Numbered from the stretch's first letter, positions 50,041 through 59,561 are shown. The stretch is 64,000 nucleotides of DNA from Ensifer aridi (GCF_002078505.1 NZ_LUAV01000033.1:67489-131488); one strand, 5' to 3'. The notes: generated by a model not told the origin, from the sequence alone. Numbers and translations: made by a program.

Positions 50041-51522
50041 ATGATGCACAGCGTTCCCTCGACGGCACAGGTCGTGCCGATCACCGCGAACGTCAACGAA
50101 AAAGCTCGTTGGTCGCTTGGGTCATCCGTTTCGACTCGCTCGCTAGCCGGATTACCGCTTCTTGTGACCTGCGTGCTGGCAATCCTCTCCGGCATGGATG
50201 GCCTGTCGCTGGAAGGGCGCCTGTCACTTTCGGTTTTCGTCGGCGCATTGATCGCCTGGGTCGTGCTGAGACTGCCCGACATGCCGGTGGCGCTTGCCGG
50301 CGCGCTCGCCCTTGTTGTTTTCGGAGCCGTCGATGAGAATGCGCTCTTTGCGACGCTTGGCAGCGAAATCGTCTGGCTCCTGATTGCGGCGTTCATCATC
50401 GCCGCGGTCCTGCGCAGCAACGGTACGGCCGAGCGCCTGGCGGGCATCGCACTGTCCCGCTGCGGAACGGTTTCGCGGGTCTTCTGGGGCGCTACGCTTG
50501 TGATCGCCTCGAGCGCGTTCGTGATTCCCTCCACGTCGGCGCGCGCGGCGATCCTGATGCCGCTGTTCGTCGGGCTTTCGGGCGCGATCGACAGGCCCTC
50601 CGTGACCAGGGGGCTCGCCCTGCTGTTTCCCTCCGTCATCCTGCTTTCGGCCTGCGCATCGCTGACCGGAGCCGGTGCACACCTGATTGCCGCGGATCTC
50701 ATGAAGCGCCTCGGAGGGATCGACATCGGCTTCGCTCAATGGGCGCTTCTCGGTGCGCCGTTCGGCCTCATAACCAGCCTGCTTGCCTGCGGCTTGATCC
50801 AGCTTCTGTTTCTATCCGCCGAGGACTGCAGGGCCGCCGTCGGCGCACTGCCGGTCAGCCCGCGGGCCGATGGAGGCAGCGAGATCGCCGTGCTGACGAT
50901 CGTCGGCGCTGCGGTACTCCTGTGGGTGACGAGCGGGCTGCATCGACAGAACATTGCGATCATCGCGCTGGTCGCCGCCCTGCTGGCGGCCTCGAGGCCC
51001 GTCTCGGGGATCTCGCTCAAGGAAGCGCTCAAGGGCGTCGAGTGGAACCTCATCCTGTTCCTGGCCGCCACGCTGCTGATTGGCGAAGCGCTGCTGACCT
51101 CAGGGGCCGCGCGCTACCTCGTCGATCAGACGCTGAGCGCGATCAACGGGACATTGTCGCCGGCCCCATGGATGGTCGTCGTCATTGCGGCCCTGGTTTC
51201 GAGCCTTGCCCATGTCGTCATTACCTCCCGCACGGCGCGCGCAAGCGTCCTCCTTCCTGCGGTCGCCTTGCCGCTGGCCGGATTCGGCGCCGATCCATCC
51301 GCCCTGATCTTCGTGACGACGGTCGGCAGCGGCTTTTGCCAGACGCTGATGGTTTCGGCAAAGCCGGTCGTTCTGTTCGGCTCGGGCGAAGTGCAGACTT
51401 TCACGCAAGCAGACCTTCTCCGGCTCGCCGCTTTCCTGCTGCCGCTCTTCGTTGCCCTGCTTGTCGCCTTCTCCCTGTTCGTCTGGCCGCTCGTCGGCCT
51501 GCCCCTCGCAACCGCCGGATGA
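50041..51522 (+). CDS. SLC13/DASS family carboxylate permease
   Basis: 493 residues from ATG ATG at 50041 after GGAGGGG. About eleven to twelve helices. DASS features: two SNT-like helical hairpin regions, here SSAFVIPSTSARAAILMPLF near 160 and LAHVVITSRTARASVLLPAV near 390, each with Ser/Thr-Ser-x-A-R-A in place of the canonical S-N-T. That repeated change in both ligand loops is notable. Members import di- or hydroxycarboxylates. It is followed 34 bases later by glycerate kinase, so glycerate or a precursor (tartronate, tartrate) is a likely cargo. Confidence 0.85.
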   Translation: MMHSVPSTAQVVPITANVNEKARWSLGSSVSTRSLAGLPLLVTCVLAILSGMDGLSLEGRLSLSVFVGALIAWVVLRLPDMPVALAGALALVVFGAVDENALFATLGSEIVWLLIAAFIIAAVLRSNGTAERLAGIALSRCGTVSRVFWGATLVIASSAFVIPSTSARAAILMPLFVGLSGAIDRPSVTRGLALLFPSVILLSACASLTGAGAHLIAADLMKRLGGIDIGFAQWALLGAPFGLITSLLACGLIQLLFLSAEDCRAAVGALPVSPRADGGSEIAVLTIVGAAVLLWVTSGLHRQNIAIIALVAALLAASRPVSGISLKEALKGVEWNLILFLAATLLIGEALLTSGAARYLVDQTLSAINGTLSPAPWMVVVIAALVSSLAHVVITSRTARASVLLPAVALPLAGFGADPSALIFVTTVGSGFCQTLMVSAKPVVLFGSGEVQTFTQADLLRLAAFLLPLFVALLVAFSLFVWPLVGLPLATAG

Positions 51523-51556
51523 CCTCACCCGCTGACCAGCCTTGAAAGGAACCAAC

Positions 51557-52801
51557 ATGTCCATGACCATTCTGATCGCCCCCTCCGGTTTCAAGGAAAG
51601 CCTGACCGCTGACGCGGCAACGACATGCATCGCAGCCGGAATCCTGCGGGCAATGCCGAACGCTTCGATCCTCAAGGCGCCGATGGTCGATGGCGGCGAA
51701 GGGTTCACCGCGGCGCTCGTGGACCTGACCGGCGGTACGTTACACCGGCTTACGGTGACCGGCCCGGTCGGTGAGCCGGTCGACTCCTTCTTCGGGTTCA
51801 TGGGTGGGCAGGAAATCCGCACGGCGGTCATCGAAATGGCCGCAGCAGCAGGTCTGCGTCTCGTCCCGCGCGATCGCCGCAACCCCTGCCTGACGACGAG
51901 TGTCGGCGTGGGCGAGCTTATCCGCGCCGCCCTCGATGCAGGCGCCGAACGTATCTTGCTTGGCTGCGGCGACAGCGGCATCAATGACGGCGGCGCCGGC
52001 ATGGCCGAGGCGCTCGGTGTGCGGTTCCTGGACGACAGGGGTCAGCCGCTGCCCCGAGGCGGCGCCGCACTCAGGCGTCTCGCCGCCATCGACTTAAGCG
52101 GCATCGATCCGCGTCTGGCCCGGGTGCGGATTGACGCGGCGGTCAATTGGCACAACATTCTGCTCGGACCGAAAGGTGTCGCCCGCGTGTTCGGTCCCCA
52201 GAAGGGAGCGACGCCGGATCAGGTCGAGGAACTCGCCGCAGCAATGGAAGTCTATGCCGCCGCGATCGGACGAGCGACCGGCATGAAGGTCGGTACCGCG
52301 CCAGGCGCCGGTGCTTCCGGCGGGCTCGGCGCCGCCGTACTCGGGCTGCTCTCAGGCCATCTCCACCCCCGCTACGAGATCGTCATGCGATATCTCGACC
52401 TCGATCGCCTGATCAATCGCGCGGACCTGGTGATCACCGCCGAGGGAAGCCTCGATGGTCAGACGCCCTATGGCAAGGTGCCTGCGGAGGTCGCGCGCCG
52501 GGCCAAGCTTCGCGGCCTGCCGGTCATTGCCCTTGCCGGCACGATCGGCAAGGGCGTGAGGCTCAATTTCGAGCACGGCATCGATGCCTTCGCCAGCATC
52601 CTCAAGCGGCCTTGTTCGCTCGACGAAGCGATCGAAAATGCTGAGAAGCTCCTGACGCGGGCGGCTGAAGACGCGGTGCGCATGGTGAGCGTCGGGATCG
52701 GCCTTGCTCGCATGAGGCGGAAAGGTATGAGGATCGCGGCGCATCGATCGAGCTATTGCGATGTTGCCACCGCGAGCGGCTCCTCTCGATCAACCGCGTG
52801 A
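51557..52801 (+). CDS. Glycerate kinase (GarK/GlxK type)
   Basis: 414 residues, ATG at 51557 after GAAAGGA. Family motifs: IAPSGFKESLTADAATTCIA, MVDGGEGFTAALVDLTGG, ERILLGCGDSGINDGGAGMA near 135-155, GPQKGAT, GAGASGGLGAAVLGLL near 265 and ADLVITAEGSLDGQTPYGKV. It phosphorylates D-glycerate for entry into central metabolism. The last 40 residues (MRIAAHRSSYCDVATASGSS) go beyond the usual end near residue 380 and are probably non-conserved. Operon with the SLC13 permease. Confidence 0.94.
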   Translation: MSMTILIAPSGFKESLTADAATTCIAAGILRAMPNASILKAPMVDGGEGFTAALVDLTGGTLHRLTVTGPVGEPVDSFFGFMGGQEIRTAVIEMAAAAGLRLVPRDRRNPCLTTSVGVGELIRAALDAGAERILLGCGDSGINDGGAGMAEALGVRFLDDRGQPLPRGGAALRRLAAIDLSGIDPRLARVRIDAAVNWHNILLGPKGVARVFGPQKGATPDQVEELAAAMEVYAAAIGRATGMKVGTAPGAGASGGLGAAVLGLLSGHLHPRYEIVMRYLDLDRLINRADLVITAEGSLDGQTPYGKVPAEVARRAKLRGLPVIALAGTIGKGVRLNFEHGIDAFASILKRPCSLDEAIENAEKLLTRAAEDAVRMVSVGIGLARMRRKGMRIAAHRSSYCDVATASGSSRSTA

Positions 52802-53155
52802 GCGCGCCTCGATCTTTCTTGGCGTCCATCATTGGTGAACGAAGTTTTCCGCTGACGCTTCCGCGGATGTGGCGAACTATCGCCACCAAGGCTTGGCCGC
52901 CCAACATGCTGCTTGACCCGATCCAGAGCCACAGGCCGACGCCGACTCCAATTTCGCTCATTGTATGGGCCTGCTCAGGTCGCCCAGGCGCGACGTCCAT
53001 CTTATCTTCATGGCCGATTGTGAGGTCAGCTGCAAATGCTGAAATTCGGCGGGTATGGCGCGTCGGGCGTGCGAAGGCAGAGGGGGGAAGGGGATTCTAT
53101 GGCGGGTTGAGGTGGTCGGAGAGAGGTTCCGGCCGGCCCGCTACGGAGAAACGAC
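52802..53155. other. Intergenic gap before ParB-like gene
   Basis: No supported gene. The last 70 bases are a purine-rich leader (GGGGGGAAGGGGATTC) up to the ATG at 53156. Confidence 0.35.
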
Positions 53156-55228
53156 ATGGCAAAGGCCGTCCAGAAAATCACGCTCAACGCCGGGCGCGAT
53201 ATTCCCTTCAACAAACTCGTTCTCAGCCAGCAGAACGTCCGCAAGACCAAGGCAGGTGTATCGATCCAGGACCTCGCCGAGGACATAGCCCGCCGCGGGC
53301 TGCTGACCAGCCTTAATGTGCGGGCAGAAGTCGATGCCGATGGGAAAGAGACCGGCACCTATCGCATCCCCGCCGGTGGCCGCCGCTACCGTGCGCTGGA
53401 ACTGCTGGTCAAGCAGAAGCGGTTGTCGAACACCGTAGGAGTACCTTGCATCGTCAGCAAGGCGGACACGCCCGAGGTCGAGGACTCGCTTGCGGAAAAC
53501 GTTCGGCGCCTCGATCTGCATCCGCTGGACCAGTTTCGCGCGATAATGACCCTGCGCGAGCAGGGCGTCAGCGAGGAGGAGATCGCCGCCCGATTCTTCA
53601 TCTCGATTGCGACCGTTAGGCAGCGCCTTCGGCTGGCTGCCGTCTCGCCGCGTCTGCTTGAACTCTACGCCAATGACGAAATGAAGCTCGAACAAGTCAT
53701 GGCATTCTCGATCACCAATGACCATGTCCGGCAGGAGCAGGTCTGGGACACGATTTCGCGGCAGCATTCAAGCGAGCCTTACTATATCCGCAGGCTGCTC
53801 ACCGACATCGCGATCCGCGCGACGGACCGTCGCGCTGTCTATGTCGGCGTCGAGGCCTATGAGGCGGCCGGCGGTATGGTGATGCGTGACCTTTTCGATG
53901 AGGACAATGGCGGTTGGCTGCAGGATCCGGTGCTGCTCGAACAACTCGTAGTCGAGAAGCTCGCGGCCGACGCCGCCGCCCTCAAGGCCGCAGAAGGCTG
54001 GAAATGGGTCGAGGCTGCCTTCGATTTCCCATACGGACATACCTCCGGTCTTCGCCGGTTTTACGGGGAACGAGCCGAATTCACCGAAGGCGAACTCGCT
54101 CACTTTGATCGGGTCAAGGCGGATTACGAAAAGCTAGACGCCGAATATGCCGGTGCGACCGAATATAGCGCAGAGGCCGAGCAGCGGCTGGAAGAACTCG
54201 GAAACGAACTCGACCGGCTGAACGATCGGCCCTATGTCTTCGATCCGGAAGAAGTCGCGCGCGGCGGCGCCTTCGTCTCGCTCGGTGCTGGTGGCGAACT
54301 CAAGATCGAGCGAGGTTTTGTCCGGCCGGAAGACGAGGCACAGATCGACACCGATGGTTGCGATGCGGCGCGTGCCGATGGTGAAACCGGTTATGACGTG
54401 TCTGGATCGCCGTCTCTCGGCGGCGTCTCGGTCATCGGCGGGCCCGCTCACAACGATCAGGCCGAGGAAGAGGACGACGACGGCAAGCTCCGGCCGCTCT
54501 CCGACCGTCTCGTTGAGGATCTGACGGCAATGCGAACGGTGGCGCTCAGGAACGCGCTGGCGAACGATCTGGTCATGGCCTTCATCGCGGCTCTGCATAT
54601 ATTCGTCCTGAAGACCTTCTATCTTTACGGATCGGATTCGTGCCTGGAGGTGACGCTGCAAAGCGCGAAGTTCGGCCAGACGACGGGGCTCGGCGACACG
54701 GTCTGGGCGAAAGAGATCGAGCAGCGGCACGAGGCCTGGGGCCAGGATCTTCCGAAAAACCCGACCGAGCTCTGGGATTTCCTGATGGCGCTCGATGACG
54801 TCAGCCGCCAAGCGCTTTTCGCGCATTGCGTGTCGCTGTCCATCAACGCGGTTGTCCAGCCATGGAACCCGCGCACGGCAGCGATTGCCCATGCCGACCG
54901 GCTCGCTCGCTCGATCGGCTTCGACATGGCAGAGGCCGGCTGGGAGCCGACGGTCGACAGCTATCTCGGCCGAGTGACGAAGGCGCATATCCTGCAGGCG
55001 GTGCGCGAGGCGAAAGGTGAGCAGTCGGCGCAACTGATCGAGCACCTGAAGAAGCAGGACATGGCGCGTGAAGCCGCACGACTGCTGGAAGGCAGCGGAT
55101 GGCTCCCTGAACCACTACGGCTCATTGCCCACGATGCCCCGGTCGACGATGCTGGCCCCGCGGCCGCCGCGGTCATCGATTTTGATATCGCCCAGACGAG
55201 GCCTCGGTTGAACTCTCGCCATGACTGA
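53156..55228 (+). CDS. ParB/RepB/Spo0J-type nuclease-domain plasmid protein
   Basis: 690 residues. N-terminal ParB domain: IPFNKLVLSQQNVRKTKAGV, LAEDIARRGLLTSLNVR, IPAGGRRYRALELLVKQKRL and SLAENVRRLDLHPLDQF (box II), followed by a helix-turn-helix EEEIAARFFISIATVRQRLR. The long C-terminal part is acidic in the middle (DQAEEEDDDGKLRP) and ends with KKQDMAREAARLLEGSGWLP, typical of the large rhizobial ParB-like plasmid proteins, not of RepB. Likely acts in plasmid maintenance or defence. First gene of a module with DUF932, DUF1173, Toprim and DUF2493. Confidence 0.9.
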   Translation: MAKAVQKITLNAGRDIPFNKLVLSQQNVRKTKAGVSIQDLAEDIARRGLLTSLNVRAEVDADGKETGTYRIPAGGRRYRALELLVKQKRLSNTVGVPCIVSKADTPEVEDSLAENVRRLDLHPLDQFRAIMTLREQGVSEEEIAARFFISIATVRQRLRLAAVSPRLLELYANDEMKLEQVMAFSITNDHVRQEQVWDTISRQHSSEPYYIRRLLTDIAIRATDRRAVYVGVEAYEAAGGMVMRDLFDEDNGGWLQDPVLLEQLVVEKLAADAAALKAAEGWKWVEAAFDFPYGHTSGLRRFYGERAEFTEGELAHFDRVKADYEKLDAEYAGATEYSAEAEQRLEELGNELDRLNDRPYVFDPEEVARGGAFVSLGAGGELKIERGFVRPEDEAQIDTDGCDAARADGETGYDVSGSPSLGGVSVIGGPAHNDQAEEEDDDGKLRPLSDRLVEDLTAMRTVALRNALANDLVMAFIAALHIFVLKTFYLYGSDSCLEVTLQSAKFGQTTGLGDTVWAKEIEQRHEAWGQDLPKNPTELWDFLMALDDVSRQALFAHCVSLSINAVVQPWNPRTAAIAHADRLARSIGFDMAEAGWEPTVDSYLGRVTKAHILQAVREAKGEQSAQLIEHLKKQDMAREAARLLEGSGWLPEPLRLIAHDAPVDDAGPAAAAVIDFDIAQTRPRLNSRHD

Positions 55229-55442
55229 CCAAGGCGTGGATGCCGAAGAGGCGCCCCTGTTCATATCGAAACGAGGTGTCTCGCGGCTTCAGGGAGTATC
55301 CACCACAGGATACCGAACTTTACCGGATCGCGGATGCACACCAGAGGTGATCCAACGCCTCATGACACGGCGGCCCAGGCTCATGCCTCTGCCCACCTGA
55401 CCACATCGTCGCCGTTCACCCCCGGCAGCCTTATCCCCATCA

Positions 55443-55462
55443 GCCCGGCTCTCGCGCCGGGC
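55443..55462 (+). promoter_or_regulatory. Hairpin in leader of DUF932 gene
   Basis: GCCCGGC (55443-55449) pairs perfectly with GCCGGGC (55456-55462), followed by GTTTCGTTT, 22 bases before the ATG at 55485. Could be an attenuator or a terminator for the parB-like transcript. Confidence 0.5.
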
Positions 55463-55484
55463 GTTTCGTTTCAGGAGACCGCAC

Positions 55485-56675
55485 ATGAATACCATGATTT
55501 CCAGCGTTCCGGCGGCAATGGCCGGCTTCAGAGTCGACGTCTCGCGGGGACAGCGCGTCGGTCGCGTGTCGTCGGAATGGTTCTCGCGCCCGGACGACGA
55601 GCGCTATCTCTCCCTCGGCGAGCTTTACGATGCGGTGAAATCGCGGGCCAACCGCGCCCACGCCCGCACGGTCGAAAGCTCCGCCATACGCGTCGAGGCC
55701 AGCCACTCCAATGCCGAGCGGCTCGAACTGATCGTTCCCGGCCAAAAGCGTTCCATCACGCCGACGCACTGGAGCTATGGGCAGCTTTGCAGCTTGGTCG
55801 GCGCGCCCGCAAGCTACATGCGCCAGCTCCCCGCTCCGCTCGCCGGCATCAACCTTCAGCACGGCCTCCTCAATCACCGCGCCGAACTGGTCAAGACCCT
55901 GGAAGCCGATGATGGGCGGCTCGAACTCAGGGCGATTACCGGCCCGGAATATGGGAGGGTCTGGGACCATGAACTGGTGTCGGCCGTCATGAATATCGCG
56001 GGCAATGGCACCGGCGACACGATGTGGAAGGTGCCGGGCGTTCTCGACTGGTCGACGATGACCCACAATCCCTTCATCGATATCAGCAAGGAGACGACCA
56101 CGCTCTATGCCAGCGACCGCGACGTCTTCCTGTTCCTCGTCGATGACACGCACCCGATCGAAGCCGGCCGGCTGCCGAACGGCGAACCGGATCTCTATTT
56201 CCGCGGCTTCTATTGCTGGAACAGCGAAGTGGGCTCGAAGACACTCGGCATCGCCTCCTTCTACCTGCGCGCCGTATGCTGCAATCGCAATCTTTGGGGC
56301 GTTGAGAATTTCGAGGAGATCGTCATTCGCCATTCGAAGTTCGCCTGCCAGCGGTTCGCCCATGAGGTGGCACCGGCGCTGACCAACTTTGCCAACTCGT
56401 CCCCGGCACGGTTTGTTGCCGGCATCAAGGCCGCGCGCGAGCGCATCGTCGCCCGAACCAACGAGGACCGCGAGAGTTTCTTGCGCAAGCGCGGCTTCTC
56501 GAAGGGCGAAACCGCCAGGATCATCGACACCGTCTTGCGAGAGGAGGACCGGCCGCCGGAATCGATCTTCGATTTCGTGCAGGGGATGACAGCGCACGCC
56601 CGAACGAAGGCCCATCAGGACACGCGCCTCGAACTGGAAGGCAGGGCGAAGAAGCTGCTCGAACAGGCTTCTTGA
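55485..56675 (+). CDS. DUF932 plasmid protein
   Basis: 396 residues. DUF932 core: PTHWSYGQLCSLVGAPASYM RQLPAPLAGINLQHGL (residues 88-125), RAITGPEYGRVWDHELVSAV, ASDRDVFLFLVDDTHPIEAG, YFRGFYCWNSEVGSKTLGIA and AVCCNRNLWGVENFEEIVIR HSKFACQRF. Members are common on rhizobial plasmids and phages with unknown function, perhaps anti-defence or DNA handling. Separate from the ParB-like gene by 256 bases that contain the leader hairpin. Confidence 0.92.
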   Translation: MNTMISSVPAAMAGFRVDVSRGQRVGRVSSEWFSRPDDERYLSLGELYDAVKSRANRAHARTVESSAIRVEASHSNAERLELIVPGQKRSITPTHWSYGQLCSLVGAPASYMRQLPAPLAGINLQHGLLNHRAELVKTLEADDGRLELRAITGPEYGRVWDHELVSAVMNIAGNGTGDTMWKVPGVLDWSTMTHNPFIDISKETTTLYASDRDVFLFLVDDTHPIEAGRLPNGEPDLYFRGFYCWNSEVGSKTLGIASFYLRAVCCNRNLWGVENFEEIVIRHSKFACQRFAHEVAPALTNFANSSPARFVAGIKAARERIVARTNEDRESFLRKRGFSKGETARIIDTVLREEDRPPESIFDFVQGMTAHARTKAHQDTRLELEGRAKKLLEQAS

Positions 56676-56750
56676 TCCTGCGACCACGAAGTCTTCCGAT
56701 GATCAATCCGCTTCCTCGCGGCCACCACAGTGATATACGCGTCACTGTGC

Positions 56751-56788
56751 GTTCTTGAGGCTGGCGAGCTAACGAGCTGCACTACGCC
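56751..56788 (-). other. tRNA-like 5' half, copy 1
   Basis: Minus strand GGCGTAGTGCAGCTCGTTAG then CTCGCCAGCCTCAAGAAC resembles the D arm and anticodon arm of a tRNA (loop CTCAAGA, anticodon CAA, Leu). The variable and T arms are absent. Shares sequence with 57356-57432 and 58134-58175. Confidence 0.45.
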
Positions 56789-56884
56789 GGCATGGCTTCG
56801 GCTGCTGTACCGAATTTGGGATGACTTGTCTTCAGCGTGCACTTCGGCAACACTTCTCGCAGGGGTTTTCAAAGGGGGTTACAC

Positions 56885-57271
56885 GTGAGAGTTATTCTGG
56901 CTGCAATGCTGACTGCTGCCACGCTTACAATCAGCACGACGCAAGCGAGCGGCGCAATCGGCGCTGGTTTCAATGGGTTCTATGTCTACGGATGCACGTC
57001 TGACGGAAAGCCCGTAAGGGCTCGAGTTCTCGCACCCACAAAAGACAAAGCGGCGGTTGACGCAGCATTCCGCCAAGCTATTCGTGGCAGATCGTCCGAA
57101 TGGTTCGTTGCGCAAAAGCGCGCGCTGAACGGGGCAGAGTGGCAGAAGACTGTGGCGGACGTAGAGCGACTGAGCGGGCGCAACTTGCCGAAGCAGAACC
57201 CGGCAGTCGTGGCGAGAACTATCCGCGTCGGCAAGAGTGACGTATCAAAGAAGCGATACTGCGGCGGCTGA
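56885..57271 (+). CDS. Exported small protein of plasmid module
   Basis: 128 residues from GTG at 56885 (AAAGGGGG upstream). Signal peptide VRVILAAMLTAATLTISTTQ, cleavage near ASGAIG. Mature part GAGFNGFYVYGCTSDGKPVR, ARVLAPTKDKAAVDAAFRQA and RGRSSEWFVAQKRALNG, with Cys near 39 and a C-terminal KKRYCGG that may form a disulfide. No family recognised. It lies between tRNA-like fragments. Confidence 0.55.
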   Translation: MRVILAAMLTAATLTISTTQASGAIGAGFNGFYVYGCTSDGKPVRARVLAPTKDKAAVDAAFRQAIRGRSSEWFVAQKRALNGAEWQKTVADVERLSGRNLPKQNPAVVARTIRVGKSDVSKKRYCGG

Positions 57272-57355
57272 TCCTACCTCAGCCGCGATCATGTGACAGT
57301 CTGGCGACCCAAGATCGCCAACTTGAGGCCGCAACCCGTTTTCACCGTGTGAAAG

Positions 57356-57432
57356 TGGTTGCGGCGACGGGATTCGAGCCTGCGACCTCCAGCTTAAGAG
57401 TCTGGCGAGCTACCGGGCTGCTCTACGCCGAG
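57356..57432 (-). tRNA. Degenerate tRNA-Lys(CUU)-like gene
   Basis: 77 bases on the minus strand fold as a tRNA: acceptor CTCGGCG/CGCCGCA (five pairs), TA, D arm GAGC..GCTC, anticodon stem CCAGA/GCTGG with loop CTCTTAA (anticodon CUU), variable AGGTC, T arm GCAGG-CTCGAAT-CCCGT and a genomic CCA at 57358-57356. Two acceptor mismatches, one anticodon-stem mismatch and T54 changed to C make function doubtful. It is the most complete of three related fragments in 56.7-58.2 kb. Confidence 0.4.
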
Positions 57433-57490
57433 ATTTGGCTACAACCTGCTATACTTCGTTGGATCGCTTCCCCTTGAAGGGACATAAACT

Positions 57491-57679
57491 ATGTGGCTCA
57501 AACTGCACGATAACAATGGCCCGATCTTCGTCAACATGGACAATGCAACGCACTTCCAGCGGGTGGAAGGGCAACGGCGCACTACCCTCGTTACCTTCGC
57601 GGCTAACAACGGCAGTTGCATGACGCTCCAGGTTCAGGAATCGCCTGACGAGATCATGGAAATGCTTTGGGAAGAGTGA
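57491..57679 (+). CDS. Small FlbD-like/hypothetical protein
   Basis: 62 residues, ATG at 57491 after GAAGGGA. MWLKLHDNNGPIFVNMDNAT then HFQRVEGQRRTTLVTFAANN and TLQVQESPDEIMEML. The pattern (L.d.nG.pi.vN.dn...f........T.v.f..g....V.Es.dEi...l) resembles small FlbD/YlzI-like beta proteins of mobile DNA. Soluble, function unknown. Confidence 0.55.
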   Translation: MWLKLHDNNGPIFVNMDNATHFQRVEGQRRTTLVTFAANNGSCMTLQVQESPDEIMEMLWEE

Positions 57680-57934
57680 CGCACGTCACCAGCTCTCGTT
57701 GCCAGAACTTGGTTGCAGGCCTGGGAATCGACCCCGGTCTTTCGTGGTTATGTGCCACGCGACGTATCAGTTGCCCTGCCTGCGGAAACGTGTGCCGCCT
57801 GATCTGCGCCTTCAACTTTGACGATCGTCAGCCACCGCCCACCAACTTGGGGGTATCCGTGATATCCGCCGGACTACCATCGCTTCTTGCGGAACGTCAT
57901 GCTTGCTTCTGGTTCAGATCGAGGGAGGGCTATC

Positions 57935-58108
57935 ATGATTCTTGTAAGAGCAATTATTGCCTGCGCATTACTTGCTACGATGACGACCAACACCTTTGTG
58001 CACGGGGCGGCTGTGGTAAGAGTTCGCCACCGGGACAGTGCTGCCATATGGAGAGGAGCTCTGGGTCTGTGCACTGCCATTAGGCAGCAATTTTCTGCTC
58101 ACTGCTAA
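57935..58108 (+). CDS. Small exported peptide
   Basis: 57 residues, ATG at 57935 after GGGAGGG. Signal-like start MILVRAIIACALLATMTTNT with cleavage near VHGAA; the short mature part (VVRVRHRDSAAIWRGALGLC) has two Cys overall in the tail. No family recognised. Third small gene of the tRNA-like cluster. Confidence 0.4.
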   Translation: MILVRAIIACALLATMTTNTFVHGAAVVRVRHRDSAAIWRGALGLCTAIRQQFSAHC

Positions 58109-58133
58109 TGAGGTGACCACGAACGGTCATGGT

Positions 58134-58175
58134 GTGTTCTTTGAGGCTGGCGAGCTACCGCGCTGCTGCACGGCC
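58134..58175 (-). other. tRNA-like 5' half, copy 3
   Basis: Minus strand GGCCGTGCAGCAGCGCGGTA then GCTCGCCAGCCTCAAAGAAC aligns with copy 1 and the first half of copy 2. The 3' half is missing. Confidence 0.4.
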
Positions 58176-58367
58176 ACGCGAACATGGACATCTGGACAAC
58201 CGCCTCCCGCCGCTGCGACAGGTGGGCGCGAATAAATCGGCCTCGTGGGAGATCCCTTCAGAAAAAGGTGAGCATTGCTCCAACTCTCCAAACCGGACAT
58301 GCCCCAAACAACCGAGCGATTGTGCGGTCAGTGAGCTAAAGGTCCATGCGTTACGGCCGCCGACCGA

Positions 58368-59561
58368 TCACGAAGGCAATTTCGGCATTTCGCCCTCAGA
58401 TACGCGCCAGACCCATGGGGTCATCTCGGGCCTCGCCTCAATCATTTCAGCCAAGGCGCGCTCATAGTCCTCGCTTGCTGCAGCCGGGACGATGAACATT
58501 GCGACCGGGGAGGGCCGCTGCTCCGGCAGCGTGACCGACACGAGCGGTTGATCGCGCGAGAGATTGAAGCGCAACCCTTTGACGCTTTTGCGTCGCAGCG
58601 CTGCCAATCTCTCCAGAAGCAGCCGCTCCTGAACGCTTTCGAACGGGATCCAGTTCTCGTTCACCACCATCATCGCGACTTCGTCGACGGCAGCGACTCC
58701 GGATGCCGAAATCCCGAATGTCGCGATAATGATGAGGTGGAACTCTTCGTTCGAGCGCCAAAGCTCAAGTTCCGATTCGTATCTGGCGATGAGCCGCTTC
58801 CATGCCCCTTCCCCGATCATGAAGGGAAAGGGTAGATGCCGGAGCGTGATGCGGTGTCCTTCGCGGGCCGCCGTGAACTCCTTGACTTCCGCAACAGTGA
58901 TCATCAGCTTGCGCGGCCCCGTCCGCGATGCTTGCGCGCCGGAAAGTGCGGCGGCCCGGCGCGCGGCAATTCCTTCCTTGTCCTCCTGATGGAAAACCTC
59001 CGGCACGAACAACACATCGCTGAGCTCTTCGCCCCGTGCCGTCATTTGCGACGCTGCATTCATCAGGCTCGTGCGTACCCGACCCCAGCCACGCTTGCCG
59101 GTCCAGGAGGAGCGCCATACGGTCAACTCCCCCATCTCCCACAGGTAATGCAGCATGGCGCGCAACGAGAGCTTCTTCGTCTCGTTGCGAATGGCGGGCT
59201 CGGACGGCTCGGTCGGTGCAGACGGCGCCGCGCGCGGGCCTCTCTTCGTCATAGAGAAATCGAGGTTCAAGGCCGTCCTGCCATTGGCATCGATCTGTAT
59301 CGCATTACCAATCAAAGGCCCGAGGCCGGACAATTCGTAGGGAGGCTCATAGGATGGGCAGGCCGGGTCGTGATCGCGCCCGGAAAGTGGCATGCGTTTG
59401 ACGAGATACTGTCCGTCCATCCGCGCGATATACATCGGAACCCACGGCTCCCTGCACTGGCAATGCGGCCGGAGCTTTTGCTCGTAGGCGCGGGGAAGGA
59501 ACGTTTGGAGATCGACAGAATCCTCATCGAATGACCTGTCGCCGATCAAGAGCCGTCGCAC
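58368..59561 (-). CDS. DUF1173 protein
   Basis: 397 residues from GTG at 59559-59561 with AGGAGG upstream. DUF1173 features: HCQCREPWVPMYIARMDGQY (CxC near 36), DHDPACPSYEPPYELSGLG, LRAMLHYLWEMGELTVWRSS, LMITVAEVKEFTAAREGHRI and a C-terminal VVNENWIPFESVQERLLLER. The Cys and His near the N-terminus may bind zinc. Plasmid families of this type accompany ParB-like, DUF932 and Toprim genes in rhizobia; the role is unknown. Encoded opposite to the rest of the module. Confidence 0.82.
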   Translation of the reverse strand: MRRLLIGDRSFDEDSVDLQTFLPRAYEQKLRPHCQCREPWVPMYIARMDGQYLVKRMPLSGRDHDPACPSYEPPYELSGLGPLIGNAIQIDANGRTALNLDFSMTKRGPRAAPSAPTEPSEPAIRNETKKLSLRAMLHYLWEMGELTVWRSSWTGKRGWGRVRTSLMNAASQMTARGEELSDVLFVPEVFHQEDKEGIAARRAAALSGAQASRTGPRKLMITVAEVKEFTAAREGHRITLRHLPFPFMIGEGAWKRLIARYESELELWRSNEEFHLIIIATFGISASGVAAVDEVAMMVVNENWIPFESVQERLLLERLAALRRKSVKGLRFNLSRDQPLVSVTLPEQRPSPVAMFIVPAAASEDYERALAEMIEARPEMTPWVWRVSEGEMPKLPS

